This document shows, piece after piece, positions 60,190-64,000 of a stretch of DNA of 64,000 nucleotides. The position numbers and the translations under genes are program-made. Under the pieces are notes generated by a model, which saw nothing but the letters and a program-made list of their open reading frames with translations, was not told the DNA's origin and did not search any database. The stretch covers positions 186,001 to 250,000 of the forward strand of contig CAVXZL010000008.1 of the NCBI GenBank assembly GCA_963766345.1, written 5' to 3'. The number at the start of each line of letters is the position of its first letter. The first letter of the stretch is position 1. Source of the stretch: DASVFB01 sp963766345 (lineage in GTDB: Bacteria > Actinomycetota > Thermoleophilia > Gaiellales > Gaiellaceae).

Positions 60190-61242
60190 TTAGAGGCGTT
60201 CCATCTCCTGCAGCTTCGAGAGGCGGCGCAGGGACTCGACCTCGACCTGGCGCACGCGCTCGCGCGTCAATCCCAGGCGGCGGCCGATCTCCTCGAGGGT
60301 TTTCGGCTCGGAGTCGACGAGGCCGTAGCGGAGGATGATCACCTGGCGCTCGCGCCAGGGCAGCGCCGACAACGCCTGCTTCAGCGCCTCGCTCCGCAGC
60401 GTGACCTCGACCTGCTCGTCGGGCAGCGGACCGTCGCCGGCCACGAAGTCGCCGAAGACGGCGTCCTCCTGGTCGCCGACAGGCTGGTCGAGGCTCGTCG
60501 ACGCGCGCGCCGCGGCCTTGACCTCCTTCGCCTGCTGGAGGGTGAGGTTCGCCTCCTCGGCGATCTCGTCGAGGGTCGGCTCGCGGCCGAGCTGCGTCCA
60601 GAGGATGCGCTCGGCACGGTTCATCTTCTGCAGCCGCTCGACGATGTGCACGGGCATGCGGATCGTCCGTGCCTTGTCGGCGAGCGCGCGCGCGACCGCC
60701 TGGCGGATCCACCAGGTCGCGTACGTCGAGAACTTGTACCCACGGCGCCAGTCGAACTTCTCGACGGCCCTGATCAGGCCGAGCGTCCCTTCCTGGATGA
60801 GGTCGAGGAACGGCAGCCCCTGGTTGCGGTAGTTCTTCGCGATCGAGACGACGAGGCGCAGGTTGGACTGGATCATCCGCTGCTTCGCCTGCATGTCGCC
60901 CCGCTCGATCTTCTTGGCGAGCTCGACCTCCTGTGCCGCCGTCAGCAGCTGGTGCCGGCCGGCCTCGCGGAGGAAGAGCTGCAGCGCGTCCGTCGTCGTT
61001 TCGACGGGCGCCGGCGGAGGAGGCGGCGGCGGCGCCTTCTCGACTTCCTTCGTATCGTCGACGATCTCGACGCCGCGGGTCTCGAGCTCGCGGTAGAGCA
61101 GATCGAGCTCGAAGACGTCGAACTCGTGCAATTCCGTGAGGTCGTTCAGCTCGGACTGCCGCGCGCTGCCGGATGCCTCGCTCGTCTCGAGTAGCAGCTG
61201 CACGTCTTCGTGCTGAAGGATTGATTCGATCTCTACCGGCAT
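60190..61242 (-). CDS. rpoD: RNA polymerase sigma factor RpoD/SigA
   Basis: 350 aa from ATG 61242 (frame open further). N-terminal acidic region and a proline run (PPPPPPPAPVETTTDALQLF) lead to region 1.2 LFLREAGRHQLLTAAQEVEL. Region 2 RMIQSNLRLVVSIAKNYRNQ, FLDLIQEGTLGLIRAVEKFD and YATWWIRQAVARALADKART. Region 3 LQKMNRAERILWTQLGREPT. Region 4 PKTLEEIGRRLGLTRERVRQ. Probably the housekeeping sigma factor; the neighbour at 58967 is a second one. Confidence 0.92.
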   Translation of the reverse strand: MPVEIESILQHEDVQLLLETSEASGSARQSELNDLTELHEFDVFELDLLYRELETRGVEIVDDTKEVEKAPPPPPPPAPVETTTDALQLFLREAGRHQLLTAAQEVELAKKIERGDMQAKQRMIQSNLRLVVSIAKNYRNQGLPFLDLIQEGTLGLIRAVEKFDWRRGYKFSTYATWWIRQAVARALADKARTIRMPVHIVERLQKMNRAERILWTQLGREPTLDEIAEEANLTLQQAKEVKAAARASTSLDQPVGDQEDAVFGDFVAGDGPLPDEQVEVTLRSEALKQALSALPWRERQVIILRYGLVDSEPKTLEEIGRRLGLTRERVRQVEVESLRRLSKLQEMERL

Positions 61243-61456
61243 CGGTGGCTGAGAGCCTCTACCCGTCATCGCTGTTAATCGAAACACGTTTCTAACATTT
61301 GCGCTCTGCCTACCGTCCGCGAGGCCGCCGAGATCACGAGCCTCACGTCGGTCGGCCGGGCACGGCTTCGGCGCGATTTGCACGCCTTACTGCCCATGCA
61401 CGTTAAGCGATGTTATGTCAAGTCGAGGGAGAAACGGCTCTCCGTATCCTCCGGGA

Positions 61457-62725
61457 GTGCGGCGGCTCGTCCTCCCCCTCGTCCTGCTCGCTCTCTGGGC
61501 CGGGGACGCGGCAGCCGAGGCGGTGTACCGCGGACCGCCGGTCTCGGACGCTCGGCTGGCGCTCGGGCCCGGCAGCGAGGCCGTCGTCGCATACGTCGCC
61601 GACGGCACGCTGACGGTCGCAACCCGGCGCGTCGCGGGCTGGGACGCTCGATCGCCGTTCGTGCTGCCGGCGCGCGACGTCGAGATCGACGGCCTCGTGG
61701 TCTCGGCGGGCGGGCTGCCGACGGTGCTGCTGCGCGACCGGGACGGGCGCTGGCTCGGCGTCGCCCGCAGCGTCTCCTCGGGCGAGTGGCGCTGGCACAC
61801 GATCAGGCCCGACGGGCGACGTGACCTGATCGGGCCGGCAGGCATCGCCCTCGACCTGCGCGGGCGTCCTGTCGTCGCCTACGCGCTCTGGCACGCGTCC
61901 AACAAGACCGTCCTCCGGCTCGTCCGCACGGACGCACGCGGCGCGCTTCGCACGCAGGCGGTGACGAAGAAGGGCTTCCCGGAGACGCCGTCGCTCGCGG
62001 GCGCGGCGCCGGTCGTGATGCCGAACGGCCAGATCCGCGTCGTTGAGACCTTCGCGCCGGCGGCGATCGAGTGGCGTCCGATTCCCGGCGACTGGATCGG
62101 CCAGTTCCTCCACTCCTCGGCGCTCGGGTTCCCCACCGGCGCCGTCGCGACCGCCGTCGCGGGGTCGACCGTCTACGCGGCCTGGACGGAGGCATTCCCC
62201 ACTCTCGGGCCGCCCGCGGTCGTGCTCGCGTCGCACGGCTCGACGGCTCAGGGCGCCGTCGCGCTCGAGAACGCCGTACTCGCCGCGCTCGCTCTCACGC
62301 CGTCAGGGCCGGAGCTCGCCGCCAATCGCTGCTTCGGCGGGTCGTGCCTCGGGCTCGTCGGGGACGTGAGCGTTGACGGGCTCGTCGCGGGCTACGCCGT
62401 CGAGCGTGGCGGGGCGCGACAGCTGCTGCTCGCCACCAACGCCGGCCTCGACTGGCTGCGCGCCCCCGTCCCGCTCTCCGTTCACGTCTCGCTCGACAAG
62501 CACCTCACCGGCCGCGTCGAGGGCGCGAGCTCGGGCGCCGTTGCGCTCTACCGCGAGGCGGCCGACGGCTCGCGCACGTTCGTCGGCAGCTCCGGCGTCG
62601 CGGCCGACGGGTCGTTCGCAGCCGCCGATCCGGCCGCCGCGACCCCGCCGTTCGACTATCGCGCGATCTGGGTCGACCCGGCGACGTCGATCCCCTACTG
62701 CGCCCTGCTGACGACCGGAGCGTGA
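61457..62725 (+). CDS. Large exported hypothetical protein
   Basis: 422 aa from GTG 61457. Signal peptide residues ~1-20 (RRLVLPLVLLALWAGDAAA). The mature part is beta-rich with repeated short strands of the type GxPVVAYA and VVMPNGQIRVVE, suggesting a propeller-like fold, but I cannot fix the repeat number. Two Cys in NRCFGGSCLGL probably pair. No catalytic motif recognised. Confidence 0.75.
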   Translation: MRRLVLPLVLLALWAGDAAAEAVYRGPPVSDARLALGPGSEAVVAYVADGTLTVATRRVAGWDARSPFVLPARDVEIDGLVVSAGGLPTVLLRDRDGRWLGVARSVSSGEWRWHTIRPDGRRDLIGPAGIALDLRGRPVVAYALWHASNKTVLRLVRTDARGALRTQAVTKKGFPETPSLAGAAPVVMPNGQIRVVETFAPAAIEWRPIPGDWIGQFLHSSALGFPTGAVATAVAGSTVYAAWTEAFPTLGPPAVVLASHGSTAQGAVALENAVLAALALTPSGPELAANRCFGGSCLGLVGDVSVDGLVAGYAVERGGARQLLLATNAGLDWLRAPVPLSVHVSLDKHLTGRVEGASSGAVALYREAADGSRTFVGSSGVAADGSFAAADPAAATPPFDYRAIWVDPATSIPYCALLTTGA

Positions 62726-62815
62726 GTTGTCCCCAACCTCCTGCGCGTCGGCCGGGCGCCGACTCCCGGCGTGTGCAGCGGATTCGCGAGCGGCCGAGAT
62801 CTGAGCCTCGCGAGC

Positions 62816-62896
62816 TGTGGAAAGACCGTTATCGGTTCTCCACAGGTTGGACGATTCGCTGTGGAAATGTTGAAAAAAGAAAACTTCGCAAAATGC
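62816..62896. other. AT-rich, origin-like spot with three TCCACA sites
   Basis: TCCACA cores lie at 62816-62821 (minus), 62839-62844 (plus) and 62860-62865 (minus), 21-23 bases apart, close to two helical turns. They resemble DnaA boxes (TTATCCACA-type). Directly after comes a run of ~30 bases rich in A (TTGAAAAAAGAAAAC), exceptional in this genome. No dnaA or dnaN is near, so it is not the main origin on this evidence. Confidence 0.4.
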
Positions 62897-62918
62897 GGCA
62901 GGTCCGTTTGTGAACTTC

Positions 62919-62947
62919 TTGCGTCCGTGCCGGACAGGTCTTACTGT
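62919..62947 (+). promoter_or_regulatory. Predicted promoter of a candidate small RNA
   Basis: TTGCGT (62919-62924), 17 bases, TACTGT (62942-62947). A short inverted repeat GGACAG/CTGTCC (62932-62937 and 62944-62949) overlaps the spacer and -10 and could act as an operator. Confidence 0.4.
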
Positions 62948-62954
62948 CCCCCTT

Positions 62955-63090
62955 GCGTCGAGTACGGGACGTGAGTAGGTCGAAGCCCCGCGCGAAGGCC
63001 GTAGGCGGAAGCCGAAAGTCAGCGGGCGAGGTGGACGGAAGCGAGACCGGCTCGGCGAATGAAGCAGCCTCCCTCGGGAGGCTGTTTCAT
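62955..63090 (+). ncRNA. Candidate small non-coding RNA with intrinsic terminator
   Basis: About 135 bases between a predicted promoter and a strong terminator with no open frame. The sequence is rich in GGAA, GCGAGA and GAAAG loops flanked by GC stems (for example GGC-GGAA-GCC at 63004-63013), as in structured RNAs. It is not RNase P, SRP RNA, tmRNA or 6C RNA by the motifs I know. It could instead be a leader of the small membrane gene at 63170. Confidence 0.4.
63060..63090 (+). terminator. Intrinsic terminator of the candidate small RNA
   Basis: Stem CAGCCTCC (63065-63072) with GGAGGCTG (63077-63084), a 4-nt loop, followed by TTTCATTTCT. One of the few hairpins in the window with a proper T-rich tail; the flanking TGAA/TTCA extend the stem. 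Confidence 0.75.
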
Positions 63091-63169
63091 TTCTGCGGGA
63101 AGTCCTAGGGATTCGTGCACGCCGCCGCCAAGGCGCGGAGCCGGCGGATCGGGTTTATAGAGTGCTCGC

Positions 63170-63397
63170 GTGCACCTGCGTCCGCCCTCGGTCGACCACG
63201 GCGTTCAGGCGTTCATCTGGGCGGTCGTGTTCTTTCTCTTCCTCTGGCTCGGGATGCTCGCGGTCGGCGTCTCCGGCGGGTCCGCGTTCATGCTCTCCCT
63301 CATTTGCGGGGCGCTGATCTTCCTCTTCGTGCGCGTGCGCGGCGAAGACGACCTCGCCCGGCCCCGCGACCGCGTCCCGCGGCGCTGGCGCCCCTGA
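63170..63397 (+). CDS. Small two-helix membrane protein
   Basis: 75 aa, GTG start. Two hydrophobic helices: AFIWAVVFFLFLWLGMLAVG (~13-32) and AFMLSLICGALIFLFVRV (~38-55), then a basic tail RPRDRVPRRWRP. No family recognised. Complete and plausible in codon use. Confidence 0.6.
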   Translation: MHLRPPSVDHGVQAFIWAVVFFLFLWLGMLAVGVSGGSAFMLSLICGALIFLFVRVRGEDDLARPRDRVPRRWRP

Positions 63398-63398
63398 G

Positions 63399-63584
63399 CT
63401 AGAGGCGAAGCGCTCCGCGCGGCGCCGCCTCGCGGATCCGGAGCGCACGGACGAGCAAGGCGACGAGCGCCGGCTCGACCCGCTCGGCCAGCCGCCCCTG
63501 CGGTGGCCCGCTCGGCGCTTCTGCCGAGAGCAGCCGCACGTGCGCGAGCAGGAGGTCTTCGGCGTTGCTCTTCGAGCGGGTCAC
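63399..63584 (-). CDS. Small hypothetical protein (61 aa)
   Basis: GTG at 63584. Helical, soluble: KSNAEDLLLAHVRLLSAEAP and VEPALVALLVRALRIREAAP. No family recognised. It almost abuts the convergent gene at 63170 (one base between stops). Could be real or a chance frame; the balanced residue composition favours real. Confidence 0.45.
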   Translation of the reverse strand: MTRSKSNAEDLLLAHVRLLSAEAPSGPPQGRLAERVEPALVALLVRALRIREAAPRGALRL

Positions 63585-63646
63585 TCTGCCCGAGGTATCG
63601 GCGCGGCGTTCGGCCGCACCGATCCCTCGAACTGAGTGAGACGAGG

Positions 63647-64000
63647 CTACGAGCGGATGGTCTCCTGGTCGCGCTCACGCAGCCGCTCGCGCGCGATCGG
63701 GTCGTCCGCATCGGTGTCGTACCGCCGCGCGGTCGCGGGCGCCGGCGTGACCCTGCGCCGCAGCGCGGGCGTCGTGTCGAAGCAGAAGCCGAACACGAGG
63801 CCGAGCCCGAACGACAGCATGGTCAGCAGGTTGCCGCCCATGTCCTTCACGATGCTGTCGACGCCGATGTTCCCCGACCAGTTCGTGACGTTGCCGCGCC
63901 ACAACGTCGAGTGCGGCTGGTGGAAGAGGAGGATCCAGCCGACGGCGATCGCAGTCGGGACGAACGCCAGGAGGAAGACGGTCGGCGAGAAAGTCGGCCT
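63647..64000 (-). CDS. Membrane protein, 5' end outside window
   Basis: The frame is open to the right edge, so the N-terminus is cut off. 117 residues are visible. Helix 1: TVFLLAFVPTAIAVGWILLF; an exported loop with NVTNWSGNIGVDSIVK; helix 2: LLTMLSFGLGLVFGFCFD; then a basic cytoplasmic tail ending RERDQETIRS. No family recognised. Confidence 0.65.
   Translation of the reverse strand, partial: RPTFSPTVFLLAFVPTAIAVGWILLFHQPHSTLWRGNVTNWSGNIGVDSIVKDMGGNLLTMLSFGLGLVFGFCFDTTPALRRRVTPAPATARRYDTDADDPIARERLRERDQETIRS

Noticed and set aside
62816..62896. Chromosome origin oriC
   Set aside because: DnaA-like sites and A-rich DNA are present, but no dnaA, dnaN, gyrB or rpmH is near; kept only as an origin-like spot.

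Overview
The window is a very GC-rich stretch with dense, often overlapping genes and many GTG or TTG starts. Gene content points to a Gram-positive actinobacterium, most likely class Thermoleophilia (Gaiellales or Solirubrobacterales-like). The pointers are MurT/GatD, a RodZ-type HTH protein, an archaeal-type Asp-tRNA synthetase, RNase J together with RNase Y, BMP-type nucleoside ABC transport, DUF11 and Ig-repeat surface proteins, and a complete succinylase lysine/diaminopimelate pathway scattered in three clusters. The class assignment is inference; no rRNA, tRNA or CRISPR was found.

Layout. 1-6.6 kb: two tandem paralogous secreted Ig-repeat proteins, three paralogous small secreted proteins on the minus strand, and a PRC-barrel protein, several closed by strong hairpins. 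6.8-17.4 kb: M16 peptidase, dapB (running in frame into a TMEM175-like channel), an acetyltransferase, a multicopper oxidase, a macro-domain protein, dapA, aspS with a T-box leader, and RNase J. 17.6-21.4 kb: an accessory block rich in broken genes (SDR, GFA and PIN fragments). 21.5-27.2 kb: a DUF11 surface protein, a cupin with a TPR-like tail, and ftsK. 27.3-32.8 kb: a BMP-type ABC operon. 32.8-43.3 kb: rodZ, cinA, thpR, recA, recX, rny, then miaB, a phosphatase, miaA, GNAT and dapF. 43.4-46.3 kb (minus): dapE-dapC-dapD, divergent from hflX-dut-Nudix. 48.6-51.7 kb (minus): murT-gatD-membrane protein. 51.8-54.6 kb: a large TM-GGDEF-TM-HD-GYP protein. 54.6-64 kb: HNH-repeat protein, a small element with terminal inverted repeats, FHA and kinase remnants, an amidase, a class II amidotransferase, two convergent sigma-70 genes, an origin-like AT-rich spot and a candidate small RNA.

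How the genes work together. DapA, DapB, DapD, DapC, DapE and DapF supply meso-diaminopimelate and lysine for peptidoglycan. MurT/GatD amidate lipid II. RodZ, FtsK and the amidase belong to cell shape, division and wall turnover. RecA/RecX, MiaA/MiaB, RNase J/RNase Y, HflX, Dut and Nudix form a housekeeping set.

Most notable points: (1) a probable translational T-box riboswitch in front of the archaeal-type AspRS, with a discriminator-reading base and an anti-Shine-Dalgarno segment that both fit tRNA-Asp; (2) three or four genes (dut, cinA, multicopper oxidase, ABC permease) whose only sensible start is CTG, each overlapping the end of the gene before it; (3) a DapF in which both catalytic cysteines are serine; (4) single-base frame breaks in rny, miaB, murT and probably dapB, which could be assembly errors or real; (5) an origin-like AT-rich module followed by a candidate small RNA near 63 kb.
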